Of a DNA stretch of 64,000 nt, positions 37,769 to 47,236 are shown in pieces (position 1 is the stretch's first letter; each line of letters starts with the position of its first letter). The notes beneath the pieces were generated by a model. The model made no database searches and was not told the DNA's origin. It worked only from the letters and a program-made list of their open reading frames with translations. This stretch comes from Tychonema sp. LEGE 06208 (lineage in GTDB: Bacteria; Cyanobacteriota; Cyanobacteriia; Cyanobacteriales; Microcoleaceae), in NCBI RefSeq assembly GCF_015207505.1, contig NZ_JADEWT010000004.1, forward strand, positions 52,296 to 116,295, in the 5' to 3' direction. A program made the translations under genes and the position numbers.

Positions 37769-38722
37769 ATGACAAGGGGAAAACGAACCCAAGCTCCCGA
37801 ACTGGAAGTCACACTGCTGCGCGAAGGTATTGTGGAATCTAGGCATCGCGCCCAAGCCGCTGTCTGTGACAAACGCGGCCGCGTTCTGTCCGTTGCGGGT
37901 AACTCGGAAACGGCGGCATTTGTCCGTTCTTCTCTCAAACCGTTTCAAGCTTTGGCTGTGACGGCGAGCGGGACTTTGGAACGCTACGAATTGACCGATC
38001 GAGATTTAGCGATTATTTGCAGTTCTCATCAAGGTACGATCGAGCAATCGCGACAGGTATTTAACGTCCTGTGGCGCTGCGACATAGACCCATCTAAACT
38101 TCAATGCCCCATTCCTGAAGGCAAAAAAAGCCCCCTGCAATACAACTGTTCCGGTAAACACGCCGGAATGCTGGCTGTCTGTCAGCAAATGCACTGGCCG
38201 CTGGATACTTATTTGCGCCGCAAACATCCCGTCCAGCAACTTATTTTGGGCAAGGTTGCTGACTTGCTGGCCATGCCTGCCGAAGAGTTTATCAGCGCTC
38301 GCGACGACTGCGGCGCTCCTACCTATTTGTTGCAGTTGGGACAAATGGCATCTTTGTACGCTAAGTTAGCCTCCGGCGACAATGTGGATATGGAGCGGAT
38401 TGTCCGCGCTATGACTCACCACCCGATGATGGTTGCCGGTGAGGGAAGATTTGACACGGAACTGATGCGCTTGACTCAAGGAGAATTGGTCAGCAAGTCC
38501 GGCGCAGAAGGGGTGCAGTGCATTGGCCGCGTTGGTGAAGGTATGGGCTTGGCCATTAAAATCGCCGATGGTGGCAAGCGCGCTAAATTTGCTGTGGCAA
38601 TTCACTTGCTCAAGCAGTTGGGGTGGATTACTCCGACTCAGGCCGAAACTCTTTCGGACACTTACCTGACTCTCAGCGATTTTAAGCGCTTGGAGGTAGT
38701 GGGGGAAGTTTCGATGCTTTAA
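37769..38722 (+). CDS. L-asparaginase family protein (PF06089 type)
   Basis: A 317-residue cytoplasmic protein of the family that includes Rhizobium etli-type asparaginase. Family stretches are EGIVESRHRAQAAVCDKRG, RSSLKPFQALAV (conserved Ser-Lys pair), CSSHQGTIEQ, YNCSGKHAGMLAVCQQMHW (with the SGKH active-site region) and DDCGAPTYLL with the zinc-linked Cys. It hydrolyses asparagine to aspartate and ammonia. No signal peptide is present. It stands alone after the rsfS-CGLD27 pair and before the tRNA genes. Confidence 0.9.
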   Translation: MTRGKRTQAPELEVTLLREGIVESRHRAQAAVCDKRGRVLSVAGNSETAAFVRSSLKPFQALAVTASGTLERYELTDRDLAIICSSHQGTIEQSRQVFNVLWRCDIDPSKLQCPIPEGKKSPLQYNCSGKHAGMLAVCQQMHWPLDTYLRRKHPVQQLILGKVADLLAMPAEEFISARDDCGAPTYLLQLGQMASLYAKLASGDNVDMERIVRAMTHHPMMVAGEGRFDTELMRLTQGELVSKSGAEGVQCIGRVGEGMGLAIKIADGGKRAKFAVAIHLLKQLGWITPTQAETLSDTYLTLSDFKRLEVVGEVSML

Positions 38723-38910
38723 GTTGTTCTACATCCAAATTGTAGATCGACATCACCGACCAAAAATCCTCTCCCCCTCTCCCCCTCTCCCTCTTCGATC
38801 AATACTCTGAGCCGATTTCAGCAACCCCTCCCACAATCTCAATTTTTTTTTTGATTTAGGGGTTGCAATTTTTCGGAAGGTATGTTTATATTAGAGAGTA
38901 GACAAAGCGA

Positions 38911-38987
<77 letters not shown>

Positions 38988-38996
38988 ACTTGAAAC

Positions 38997-39034
38997 AAAC
39001 CCTGTAATTGTTGAAGTTCCAGGGTTTGATTTTT
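38997..39034 (+). terminator. Intrinsic terminator after initiator tRNA copy 1
   Basis: AAACCCTG (38997-39004) pairs with CAGGGTTT (39020-39027), followed by GATTTTTG. It ends the first tRNA transcript before the second copy begins. Confidence 0.75.
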
Positions 39035-39058
39035 GAGAATAGAGAGTAGACAAAGCGA

Positions 39059-39135
<77 letters not shown>

Positions 39136-39151
39136 AATTTAATCAGATCAG

Positions 39152-39187
39152 CCCCGGCAACCAAAAAGTTGCTGGGGTTTGTTTTAT
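39152..39187 (+). terminator. Intrinsic terminator after initiator tRNA copy 2
   Basis: CCCCGGCAAC (39152-39161) pairs with GTTGCTGGGG (39168-39177; one G-T wobble), followed by TTTGTTTTAT. A classic rho-independent structure, different in sequence from the one behind copy 1. Confidence 0.85.
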
Positions 39188-39373
39188 CATAAAATTCAGA
39201 AAATAGAGACGCAGCATTGCTGTGTCCCTACCGCATATTTGTGTTCCAAAGGAAAAAATCAAACAGACCCTCAACACTCAACCCCATACTTTTCTACGCC
39301 CGTTTGTGCAAGCTTTATTTCTCAAAAATCAGCAATTCAATATCCCTGTTTTTAAACTTTGCATTTTAAATTG

Positions 39374-39562
39374 CTAAGCCGATTGAGCTTGCAGCCAATC
39401 AAAGATCAAATCTAACTGTTTCAGCGTCACTAACCCGTACTGCCACAACACCATCGGCAGTTGGCTGGCATCTTCTTCGCCGTGTCTGAGAGCAACGGCG
39501 ATCGCAGAATTCGATAGCGCCAATTCCCCCCGCAAATAATCGATCAGTTGAGCCTTTCCCAT
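39374..39562 (-). CDS. DUF2949 family small protein
   Basis: A 62-residue protein from ATG 39562; AGGCGG eight bases upstream supports this over the GTG at 39571. The sequence MGKAQLIDYLRGELALS, then IAVALRHGEED, LPMVLWQYGLVTLKQLDLIFDWL is characteristic of DUF2949, a short helical family found in cyanobacteria. It has no membrane segment or known activity. Monocistronic, with about 190 bases of unassigned DNA between it and the tRNA terminator. Confidence 0.85.
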   Translation of the reverse strand: MGKAQLIDYLRGELALSNSAIAVALRHGEEDASQLPMVLWQYGLVTLKQLDLIFDWLQAQSA

Positions 39563-39792
39563 CACATTCACCGCCTGTTTTATGCGATTTTGTAAAGATA
39601 TGTATCCGAGTTGACTGAATTTGAAGTTTAATAGTTCTAATTTTCTGTTGATAAGGGGCGATGTGCTGTGATGGAAAGCGCACGCAACTTGTGATAAAAC
39701 TCATAAAAAAAGGCGATCGCAGTCACAATATCTCCCAGCCTAAAAAATAGGATCGGGCGATCGATCGCTTGACATCAATTCACTTAAAATGG

Positions 39793-40176
39793 CTACAGTC
39801 CTAGCTGAAGCTGAACTCCCGCTTCTGTGCCGCTGTCGCTCGGTTTAATAGGTAAGGGATTTCCTTGGCGTCGGGCGTCGGAAGGAGTAGTAATAAATTC
39901 CAATTCCGGGCCAACTTTGAGGCGAAATGTATCAGCCAAGCTGCGCTCCCTGCTAGCAGAATTAGCCCCCGTTTGTGATTCACCAATCAAGTTTTGGTAG
40001 TCCGAGTCCACTGTTCTGTCCTCCACAGTCCTCAGAGAATCCCCCGATAAAGTCGTTTCCGAATTTTGGGGTTCTGATTGCATTCTTTGTTGGGCGAAAA
40101 CCGCCGGGGTGAAACCGATCAAAATTGAGCTCAGTCCGAGAACAGTACCAAAATTAGCCATAACTGCGTTCATCAT
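39793..40176 (-). CDS. Small exported protein of unknown function
   Basis: About 127 residues. The start is placed at ATG 40176, five bases behind GGAGG (40173 is an equally good ATG; 40197 is further upstream). The N-terminus MMNAVMANFGTVLGLSSILI followed by GFTPAVFAQQ looks like a Sec signal peptide with an AxA cleavage site (VFA-QQ). The mature part is hydrophilic, rich in Ser/Thr/Asp, with EFITTPSDARRQGNPLPIKP. It probably sits in the periplasm. I recognise no family. Confidence 0.6.
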   Translation of the reverse strand: MMNAVMANFGTVLGLSSILIGFTPAVFAQQRMQSEPQNSETTLSGDSLRTVEDRTVDSDYQNLIGESQTGANSASRERSLADTFRLKVGPELEFITTPSDARRQGNPLPIKPSDSGTEAGVQLQLGL

Positions 40177-40197
40177 CCATGCCTCCGCTAGCTGCAT

Positions 40198-40874
40198 CCT
40201 ACTATCCTAATTGTACCCAACCGGAGTTTAGTTGCGCTATATCAAAAGTAACTGGTTGTGAAAATAAGCTGGCACCAAGTGGAATTGTCTGTGATTGTTG
40301 ACGGAGAGAGGGAGAGAAGAAGATCAGGAGGAGAGGATTTTACTGTTGGAGGAATACAAATCGAGAAATATACAGAAACCGTTCCATGAAACCGCGTTTA
40401 CGAACATACTTAGTTGCAGCAACGCTCAAATACTTAGGACTTACGCACGGAGGACTAAACAAGAAACACGCTTCGGTGCTGGACGCATTAATAGTGCAGA
40501 AATCTGGTTTCGATGGGGATTAAAGGTCTAGATGGAGTATAGTCGATCGTCAAACCCGGTTTTTCACCAAAGAGCTCACAAAAGTCTGTCTCAATCTTAA
40601 ATCGTCAGGGCGATCGCGCGCCGATGTCTCAAATCTCAAATCTCCCAGAGTACGATCGTCCCAGAATGTGTCGAAGACTCATCTCGATCGCCCTCCCAAA
40701 GCTCCCGATCGCGTTAAGATGGCGGTGGCAGCCGTTAAAAATTCAGTAACCAGCGACAGATTCCGATTTCTTAACAGCACTTTGCCTGCTCAAACAATCT
40801 CAACGTTCAAAATCTGCGCTCATCAGGTTGTACCTTACTTAAATGTTGTGGATTCATAATATTTCTGCTCGATC
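40198..40874. other. Intergenic region upstream of the large sensor kinase
   Basis: About 675 bases with no supportable gene; three short plus-strand frames (40295, 40668 and others) are not protein-like. Several GATCG-containing HIP1-like words occur. The promoter of the kinase should be here, but none is identifiable. Confidence 0.45.
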
Positions 40875-43763
40875 ATGCCAATCAGATCTCTGACAGACCG
40901 GATTTTCAAAATGTCGGGTAAAGTGCCAATTCGCATCGTCCTTGTCGTGCCTTTTGCCCTCCAGACTTTCGCTGCGGTAGGGCTGACGGGGTGGCTGTCG
41001 TTACGCAACGGGCGCAGGGCAGTCAACGATGTTGCCGCGCAACTGCGGGCGGAAGTCACATCGCGCATCGAGCAACACATTCACAGTTATATCGAAACGC
41101 CGCACCAAATCAATCAACTCAATCTCAATGCCATCAGTCTAGGCATTTTGAACCTGCAGGATTCCGCTAGTTTACGCAATTACTTCTCCAAGCAAATCAA
41201 AATCTTTGATAAAATTAGCTACATTCAATTCGGCTCCGAACAAAAAACTTTTACGGGAGTTGAACGCCTCGACAACGGCAAGTTGCAAGTTCGGATTTCT
41301 AATCAATCTACTGGCTATAACTTTTACAGCTACGTGCCGTCGGAGTTCGGGGAAGCAACCGAGGTATTAAAGACTATTCCTAACTACGACCCCCGCCTCC
41401 GACCTTGGTACACGGCTCCGGTGCGGACTGGCAAACCAACCTGGAGTAAAATTTATAGTTATTTTGATACTCCAAAACTGGCGATTACGGCTGCACAACC
41501 AGTTTATGGCAACCGAGGAGAATTGATTGGAGTCCTGGGTGCGGATTTGCTACTTTCCCAAATCAATCAATTCTTGGAAACTCTAAAAATTGGTAAGTCT
41601 GGCAAAACTTTTATTATAGAAAGGTCTGGACAATTGGTGGCAAATTCTACTCCAGAACCGCCATTTATTGTGAGCAATGGCGTTGCGAAACGGATTGCTG
41701 CAACGAGCAGCCAAAATGTTCTGATTCGATCGACAGCCCGCTATTTGACACAGCGCTTCGGGGATTTGAGCAAGATTGACGGTACTTACCAGCTAGATTT
41801 TGCGATCGGCCAAAAACGCCAATTTCTACAGGTGACACCATTCTCAGACAGCAGGGGCCTCGACTGGTTGATTGTGGTGGCGGTTCCCGAAGCCGATTTT
41901 ATGGAAAAAATTAACGCCAACACTCGCTACACAGTGTGGCTGTGTCTCGGTGCTTTGGTGGTGGCGACGGTTCTAGGGTTTCTGACTTCGAGGTGGATTG
42001 CGATCCCGATTCAGCGTCTGAGCAAGGCTGCGGAGGCTCTGTCGCGGGGAGAATGGGACTCGATGGCGCTAGATCCATGCTTGATGGTGTCTGTAGAGCG
42101 GGAGGATGAAGTGGGTGTCCTGGCCCGCTCTTTTAATAAGATGGCCGGTCAATTGGAAGAGTCGTTTGCTACTCTCGAAGAACGGGTGGAAGCTGCGATA
42201 GCTGATAAAACTCAATTAATTGGCTCTCTGAAACAATCTCAGCAAAAACTTGCTTTCCATCTTTATCAAACTCCTTTGGGGGCGATCGAATGGAATCTGA
42301 ATTTTGAAGTAGCCGACTGGAATCTGTCAGCCGAAAGAATTTTTGGATACAATCGCTTGGAAGCAATGGGACAGCACGGAGTCGATCTCATAGTTCCTGA
42401 AAATGCTAAGGAGTATGTCAGGCAACTATCTATTACTTTGCTCGCTAATCAAGGAGGAGTTAGTAGCATTAACCAGAACATTAGAAAGGACGGTAAAATA
42501 ATTCTTTGTGAATGGTACAATACTACTTTGGTTGATGCTGACGGCTGCATAATTGGACTGGCATCGCTGGTTCAAGATGTTACGGAGTTTCACACGGCGA
42601 TGGAGCAATTGCGCGCTAGTGAGGAGCGGTTTCGCCAGTTGGCAGAAAATATTCATGAAGTATTTTGGATTAGAGAACCCAATAAACAGCAAATAATTTA
42701 TGTGAGTCCAGCTTGCCAGAAAATATGGCATTTGAGCTATCAGAGTTTGCTGTCAGAACCGGAGGCTTTTTTGAATGCTATTCACCCGGAGGATCGCGAT
42801 CGCGTCAAGGCTGCTTTTGAGAAACACCTGCGGGGCGATTATGATGAGGAGTATCGGGTAGTGCGATCTGACGGTTCAGTTTGCTGGGTGCGCGATCGGG
42901 CTTTTCCAGTCCGCAACGAAACCGGAGAAATTTACCGCATCGTCGGCATTGCAGAAGACATTACCCAGCGCAAATTAGCAGAAGAATTCCAAAAAGTCGC
43001 TCAAACCGCTCAAGCTGCAAGCCAAGCCAAAAGCGCTTTTTTAGCCAATATGAGCCACGAATTGCGTACTCCCCTCAACGCAATTATCGGTTACAGCGAT
43101 ATGCTCAAAGAAGATGCTGAAGATTTAGGCCACGAAGATATTATCCCAGACTTGCAAAAAATTCAAACTGCCGGCAAACACTTGCTGTCTTTAATTAGCG
43201 ATATTTTAGATATTTCTAAGATTGAAGCAGGGCGCATGGAACTTTACCTAGAAACTTTCAACCCAGTTACTTTGATTGAGGAGGTAGTTTCTACAGTCGA
43301 ACCATTGGTAGAGAAAAATAATAATCAGTTTAAAGTTAATTGTGCTAGCGAGTTGGGAATGATGTATGCTGACCTTACCAAAACTCGTCAAATATTGCTC
43401 AACCTGCTGAGCAATGCAGCCAAATTTACGGAAGGTGGCACTATTACCCTATCCGTTGAAAGAGTTAAACATGACAGCTTAACAACTCAAGAAATAGCAG
43501 AACCTTCCGACTTAATAATTTTTCGCGTTGCTGATACCGGCATTGGGATTCCGGCCGAACAAATGCAGCATTTATTTCAAGCTTTTATGCAGGGCGACGC
43601 TTCAACTACGCGCAAGTACGGCGGCACAGGTTTGGGATTGACTATTAGCCGTCATTTTTGCTTGATGATGGGGGGGGATATGCAGGTTCAAAGCCAGTTA
43701 GATTGCGGTTCGGTTTTCATCGTATGCTTGCCGGCTCAAGTTGAATTATTGGTCAGCAGTTAG
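40875..43763 (+). CDS. Transmembrane sensor histidine kinase (Cache-HAMP-PAS-PAS-HisKA-HATPase)
   Basis: A 962-residue kinase. Two membrane helices (about 15-38 and 353-375) bracket a periplasmic double-Cache sensor (YDPRLRPWYTAPVRTGKPTWS and LAITAAQPVYGNRGELIGVLGADL are typical). A HAMP domain (about 375-440), then two PAS/PAC modules (about 475-590 and 600-705, with EEYRVVRSDGSVCWVRDRAFP) follow. HisKA has ANMSHELRTPLNAIIGYSDM with phospho-His at 728. The ATPase domain shows LLNLLSNAAKFTEGG, VADTGIGIP and GGTGLGLTISRHF. No receiver domain is attached and no response regulator is adjacent. Cache sensors bind small extracellular ligands, here unknown. Confidence 0.93.
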   Translation: MPIRSLTDRIFKMSGKVPIRIVLVVPFALQTFAAVGLTGWLSLRNGRRAVNDVAAQLRAEVTSRIEQHIHSYIETPHQINQLNLNAISLGILNLQDSASLRNYFSKQIKIFDKISYIQFGSEQKTFTGVERLDNGKLQVRISNQSTGYNFYSYVPSEFGEATEVLKTIPNYDPRLRPWYTAPVRTGKPTWSKIYSYFDTPKLAITAAQPVYGNRGELIGVLGADLLLSQINQFLETLKIGKSGKTFIIERSGQLVANSTPEPPFIVSNGVAKRIAATSSQNVLIRSTARYLTQRFGDLSKIDGTYQLDFAIGQKRQFLQVTPFSDSRGLDWLIVVAVPEADFMEKINANTRYTVWLCLGALVVATVLGFLTSRWIAIPIQRLSKAAEALSRGEWDSMALDPCLMVSVEREDEVGVLARSFNKMAGQLEESFATLEERVEAAIADKTQLIGSLKQSQQKLAFHLYQTPLGAIEWNLNFEVADWNLSAERIFGYNRLEAMGQHGVDLIVPENAKEYVRQLSITLLANQGGVSSINQNIRKDGKIILCEWYNTTLVDADGCIIGLASLVQDVTEFHTAMEQLRASEERFRQLAENIHEVFWIREPNKQQIIYVSPACQKIWHLSYQSLLSEPEAFLNAIHPEDRDRVKAAFEKHLRGDYDEEYRVVRSDGSVCWVRDRAFPVRNETGEIYRIVGIAEDITQRKLAEEFQKVAQTAQAASQAKSAFLANMSHELRTPLNAIIGYSDMLKEDAEDLGHEDIIPDLQKIQTAGKHLLSLISDILDISKIEAGRMELYLETFNPVTLIEEVVSTVEPLVEKNNNQFKVNCASELGMMYADLTKTRQILLNLLSNAAKFTEGGTITLSVERVKHDSLTTQEIAEPSDLIIFRVADTGIGIPAEQMQHLFQAFMQGDASTTRKYGGTGLGLTISRHFCLMMGGDMQVQSQLDCGSVFIVCLPAQVELLVSS

Positions 43764-44459
43764 TCTTACTTTTCGGGATGCAATTGTTACAAAATACACC
43801 GGATTTGTTGACAAAAAACTTATACTTTCAGATAACACCAATTATAAATTGTAATGCAATAGTAGCCGTAGGGTGCGTCGCCGTTGAAAATCCCTAAATT
43901 TGACAGACAATCTCGTAGCGATGCACCTGAGATATAGCCTTTCTCGTAAAGATGAGGTATGTCCGGTAATGGGTAATTGGTAATGGGTAATTGGTAATTG
44001 GTAATTGGTAATTGGTAATTAAGAATTGGTAATTGGGAATTGGGCGGAGCGAAGCGGAGGGATTGGGCATTGGCCCGCGCAGGGCATTGGGCGGAGCGAA
44101 GCGGAGGGATTGGGCATTGGCCCGCGCAGGGCATTGGGCGGAGCGAAGCGGAGGGATTGGGAATTGGGCATTGGGAATTGGGAATTGGGCGGAGCGAAGC
44201 GGAGGGATTGGGAATAGGGCATTGGGAATAGGGCATTGGGCATTGGGCATACTAGGGCTGAAAAAAACATCAAAATTTTTGTTTTCAGCAATGTTTTTCA
44301 TAAATGATATAAGGTGCGGTTCCGTGAAATTTTAGATTTAATGCTGCAGGATTTTTTATGGCGATACACCCTACAAATACTGTTGCATAACTTTTGAAAA
44401 ATGGTATAAGTTATCAGCAGCCAACCAAGGTTGTTATACGATGCAGCACAGGTCTGATT
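43764..44459. repeat. Repeat-filled intergenic region (heptamers plus a 47-bp array)
   Basis: From about 43961 to 44040 GGTAATT/GGGTAAT heptamers are repeated about ten times. From 44041 to about 44220 a CGGAGCGAAGCGGAGGGATTGGG unit occurs four times (starts near 44045, 44092, 44139 and 44190; the first three spaced 47 bases), interleaved with GGGCATTGGCCCGCGCAGGGCATT. A relative of the GTAGGGTGCGTCGC palindrome lies at 43867-43930, and a decayed one near 44310-44375. Overlapping frames here on both strands are artefacts of low complexity. Confidence 0.8.
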
Positions 44460-45050
44460 TTAGTTGATTTGCCGTTTTTTTCGCCCCAAAAGTTGAGCGG
44501 CTAATATCCCGCCGACAAAGCCAAAGAAATGTGCTTGCCAGGAAACTCCCGGCTGCGAAGGCAGAACTCCCCAAATTAAACCGCCGTAGAAGAAACCGAC
44601 TATTAAAGATATCGCAATAGAGGTAAAGCTGCGTTCAAAATATCCGCGCAGCAGTAGAAAGCCGAAGTAACCAAAGATTAATCCGCTGGCACCTATGTGG
44701 ACGGAATTGGGCGCGCCTGTCAGCCAAACGCCGAATCCGCTGACTAGGATAGTGACGGCACTCACGATGAAAAAGTCCCTAGTTTCTCGCAGCATGATTA
44801 ACCAACCAAATGTCACAAACGGGAGGGTATTGGCTGCTAAGTGAGCAAAACTGCCGTGCAAAAAAGGCATGAATATGATGCCTTCAAGTCCTTGGATGCT
44901 GCGGGGGCGGACTCCGTAGGAATTTAGTGCGCCTCGGAATAGGAATACATCGACAATTTCGATAATCCAGAGGAGGGAGACGAAGCCGCCGAGAATGGCG
45001 GCGTGGCTTTGCAATTCGCGGGTGATGCTTTTGCTTTCTGGGTTGCTCAT
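44460..45050 (-). CDS. Rhomboid-family intramembrane serine protease
   Basis: A 196-residue membrane protein with about six helices. The catalytic Ser is S122 in HIGASGLIFGYFG (GxSG) and the partner His is H174 in WQAHFFGFVGGILAAQLLG. The oxyanion-side motif HGSFAHLAANTLPFVTFG (65-82, with H70 and N74) is present. Rhomboids cleave transmembrane segments of substrate proteins within the membrane. No substrate is suggested by the neighbours. Length matches compact bacterial rhomboids. Confidence 0.93.
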   Translation of the reverse strand: MSNPESKSITRELQSHAAILGGFVSLLWIIEIVDVFLFRGALNSYGVRPRSIQGLEGIIFMPFLHGSFAHLAANTLPFVTFGWLIMLRETRDFFIVSAVTILVSGFGVWLTGAPNSVHIGASGLIFGYFGFLLLRGYFERSFTSIAISLIVGFFYGGLIWGVLPSQPGVSWQAHFFGFVGGILAAQLLGRKKRQIN

Positions 45051-45519
45051 GGGTTTTGAGGGCGGTGAAACCGATTATTTATAATTGTAGGAGTTGTTTG
45101 CCGATCGCGCGAAGCGACACTTGGCACTAGCTTTCAGGTTTTTTGCAGTCGAGCTTATTTGAAACTATTATAACTTTGATTTGAAATTCCGCATTTTCAC
45201 CTATAGAATAATTCACCTTAATGCGTCACAATGATCGAAGAACTGCACTAGGAGAGTTAACCAAAGGTTAAAGTTAGAACGTATCAGGCAGAGTTTTTAC
45301 CCCATAGGTAAATGCTTGAGCTGGCAGTGAGGACATTTTGGCGATCGCACACTGTCTCTAAAAACTCAGGAACTACTTGTCTCGGTTCTAGTCATTAATT
45401 CAAGAACTTTCATCCGGTAAAGCAAAACGAGCTGCTGTAGGTACTTATTGTAGACAAAATCCAGTACAAGCTCTACAAAGAGTTCTTGGCACCTCGTTCT
45501 AAAAGAGGAGAAGAGCAAT
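45051..45519. other. Intergenic region between divergent rhomboid and Mo-nitrogenase-C-like genes
   Basis: About 470 bases, no gene supported. It should contain both promoters. AAAGAGGAGAAGAGCAAT just before ATG 45520 holds the GAGGAGA ribosome binding site of the next gene. Confidence 0.5.
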
Positions 45520-45897
45520 ATGAACGTATTTGAGCAAAAATTACCCCAGAGAATTCTGCCAATTTGGGTATGGCATGGCAAAGAAGAAATTACTGTTACT
45601 GTCGCTACAATTTCTCAGCCTTACAGCAAAAAGCCGCGCTTTGATTTGTTACATCCCCTGAAAGAGTGGATCGAGAACACGGAAATTAAGAGTCAAAAAT
45701 TTGCTCGATTTTTGTGTAAATATATTCCGTCGCAGTGTCCGTTTGAGCGGGAAGTCAAAGTTGGCGATCGCACTTTATTTTCCATTCCGCCGTTGTGCAA
45801 GTTAAATCCGCTTTACGAGCAAGTGGTTGGGATTCGCTTTCGGGCTTTGTGTTATTTGGCTGATGAGTGCGGCGTGGATGTAACTCCCTATTGTTAA
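45520..45897 (+). CDS. Mo-dependent nitrogenase C-terminal-like protein
   Basis: A 125-residue protein. The C-terminal part, FARFLCKYIPSQCPFEREVKV, RTLFSIPPLCKLNPLYEQVVG and RFRALCYLADECGVDV, is diagnostic of the small cyanobacterial family named for its similarity to the C-terminus of a Mo-nitrogenase-associated protein. It has five conserved Cys. Despite the name, such proteins are also found in non-fixing cyanobacteria, and no nif genes occur in this window. A GAGGAGA ribosome binding site lies seven bases upstream. A terminator-like hairpin with a T-run follows. Confidence 0.88.
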   Translation: MNVFEQKLPQRILPIWVWHGKEEITVTVATISQPYSKKPRFDLLHPLKEWIENTEIKSQKFARFLCKYIPSQCPFEREVKVGDRTLFSIPPLCKLNPLYEQVVGIRFRALCYLADECGVDVTPYC

Positions 45898-45938
45898 TTT
45901 TCCAAAAACTTTAATTTCTAACTCTATTTTTATCTTAC

Positions 45939-45966
45939 CTTCTCTTTGTTGGGGAGGTTTTTTTAT
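45939..45966 (+). terminator. Probable terminator after the Mo-nitrogenase-C-like gene
   Basis: CCTTCTC and GGGGAGG can pair (wobbles included) around TTTGTT, and the stem is followed by TTTTTTTA. Good position, about 45 bases after the stop codon. Confidence 0.65.
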
Positions 45967-45974
45967 TTTCAGAT

Positions 45975-46062
45975 TATGCGGCGGTTGAAACCACTACTGC
46001 ACAAGAACGTCGGCGGTTGAAACCGCTACTACATAAACAAAGTCTGCCTTCGCAGACTAAGA
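45975..46062. repeat. Partial copies of the GGCGGTTGAAACCGC palindrome
   Basis: GGCGGTTGAAACC(A/G)CTACT occurs twice in direct orientation (about 45980 and 46011), followed by the hairpin GTCTGC-CTTC-GCAGAC. This is one arm of the palindrome type seen complete at 8788-8901. Confidence 0.7.
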
Positions 46063-46097
46063 GAGCGCGATCGCATTTAAAGACTAGAGAGAGCGAA

Positions 46098-46709
46098 TTA
46101 CTCGTGGTTGGAGAAAGAGTTTGCCGTTTTTAGAAACACTGAGGCTGGCTCCTGTAAAGCACACTTCCCACTTGGCATTCTACGGGTAGTGATTCCCCCG
46201 TCAATGGATTGGTCAACCTGTGCCGGATCGCCTGACAAAAACCGCACATCTGCGGGGACAATATCGCCCAGACGCAACCGGATCAGGTCGCCTAGAACCA
46301 GTTCGCGGGCAGGGATATGCGTCCAGGTGTTGTCTCGTTTCACCCGTGCCTGGAGTGCTAATTTTGCCTTGAGAGCGGCGATCGCATTCCCTGCTTGAAA
46401 TTCTTCCCAAAAACCCACTACTCCGTTGCCGATTAGGAGTACCAAAATGATCCCAAAATTTACCCAGTCTCCAACTATTGCCGAAAGAATCACTGCCGCC
46501 TCAATCATCCAGGCGATCGGCCCCCAAAAGTGCGATAGGAATTGCATTATTGGGCTGACGGTTGTTTCGGGTAACTCGTTGTAGCCACCTTTTGATTGTC
46601 GTTGCAGTGCCTCTTTTTTGCTTAATCCCTGATTGGAAGTAGTCAGTTGCTTTTGTAGGTCTTCTAACGATAGATGCGAAAGCGTTTCTCGATCGGTAGA
46701 TATAGTCAT
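46098..46709 (-). pseudogene. P-type H+-ATPase-like gene, frameshifted and truncated
   Basis: The 203-residue frame begins normally for a plasma-membrane-type P3 ATPase: MTISTDRETLSHLSLEDLQK, LSKKEALQRQSKGGYNELPE, FWGPIAWMIEAAVILSAI and GDLIRLRLGDIVPADVR. After QVDQS (residue 168) it leaves the family. In another frame the next bases read LTGESLPVE, the TGES motif expected at that point, so two bases were lost near 46205. That frame itself ends after about 20 more residues. The phosphorylation site DKTGT and everything behind it are absent. The product could not pump ions. Confidence 0.85.
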
Positions 46710-46739
46710 GAGATGGTTCCTCTACTTGTAAATCACAAG

Positions 46740-47195
46740 CTATTCAAGATAAGACGAGAACAATATTGAAAGCGCAAAACTCCCGATAAATGTCAACATA
46801 GACCAATTTGTATCTTGAGTTTGATGCACTTCAGGAATAATTTCTTCAGCGATCGCCACCATCAAAGTGCCTGTTGTAAATGCAAGCACAACTAGCTTGG
46901 GAAGCTCGGCTTGTCCGCGCAATCCCCAATAGCCCAGCGTCGTGCCCAGCCAAACAGGAATAATAAATGCCGCAAGTAACAAAAATCGCAATGTTCGCGG
47001 CATATTTTGACTCTTAAACGCTGCATTAGTGACAAATCCTTTTTTGCTTAAGTTGAGAAGTTGATTAACCCATACAAAAAAAGCTCCACCTAAAAACAAT
47101 GCTAGAACCGTTGCCCAAACAGGTTTAGCGATAACAACTTTTGGTATCAGCTCGGTAGATGCGATCGCTTGTGGAGGAGAAGAAGAATAAGTTAA
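46740..47195 (-). pseudogene. ZIP-family metal transporter, C-terminal fragment
   Basis: The frame is open from 47195 without a proper start codon and reads PQAIASTELIPKVVIAKP, a first helix VWATVLALFLGGAFFVW, then LLLAAFIIPVWLGTTLGYW, VVLAFTTGTLMVAIAEEIIP-EVH and a last helix. The GTLMVAIAEEIIPE stretch matches the metal-site helix of ZIP carriers. The N-terminal helices and the His-rich loop are missing, so it is a fragment about half the family length. The TTG at 47099 could start a 119-residue remnant. It lies next to the broken P-type ATPase, marking a decayed transport region. Confidence 0.65.
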
Positions 47196-47236
47196 TCAAA
47201 TGGAATTCACCTTACCGATCCTCTAGTTCAATACTT

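Noticed and set aside
44041..44220. CRISPR-like regular direct repeats
   Set aside because: The intervening sequences are repeats themselves, not unique spacers, and no cas genes occur in the window.
45520..45897. Evidence for nitrogen fixation from the Mo-nitrogenase-C-like gene
   Set aside because: This small family occurs in cyanobacteria that do not fix nitrogen, and no nif genes are present here.
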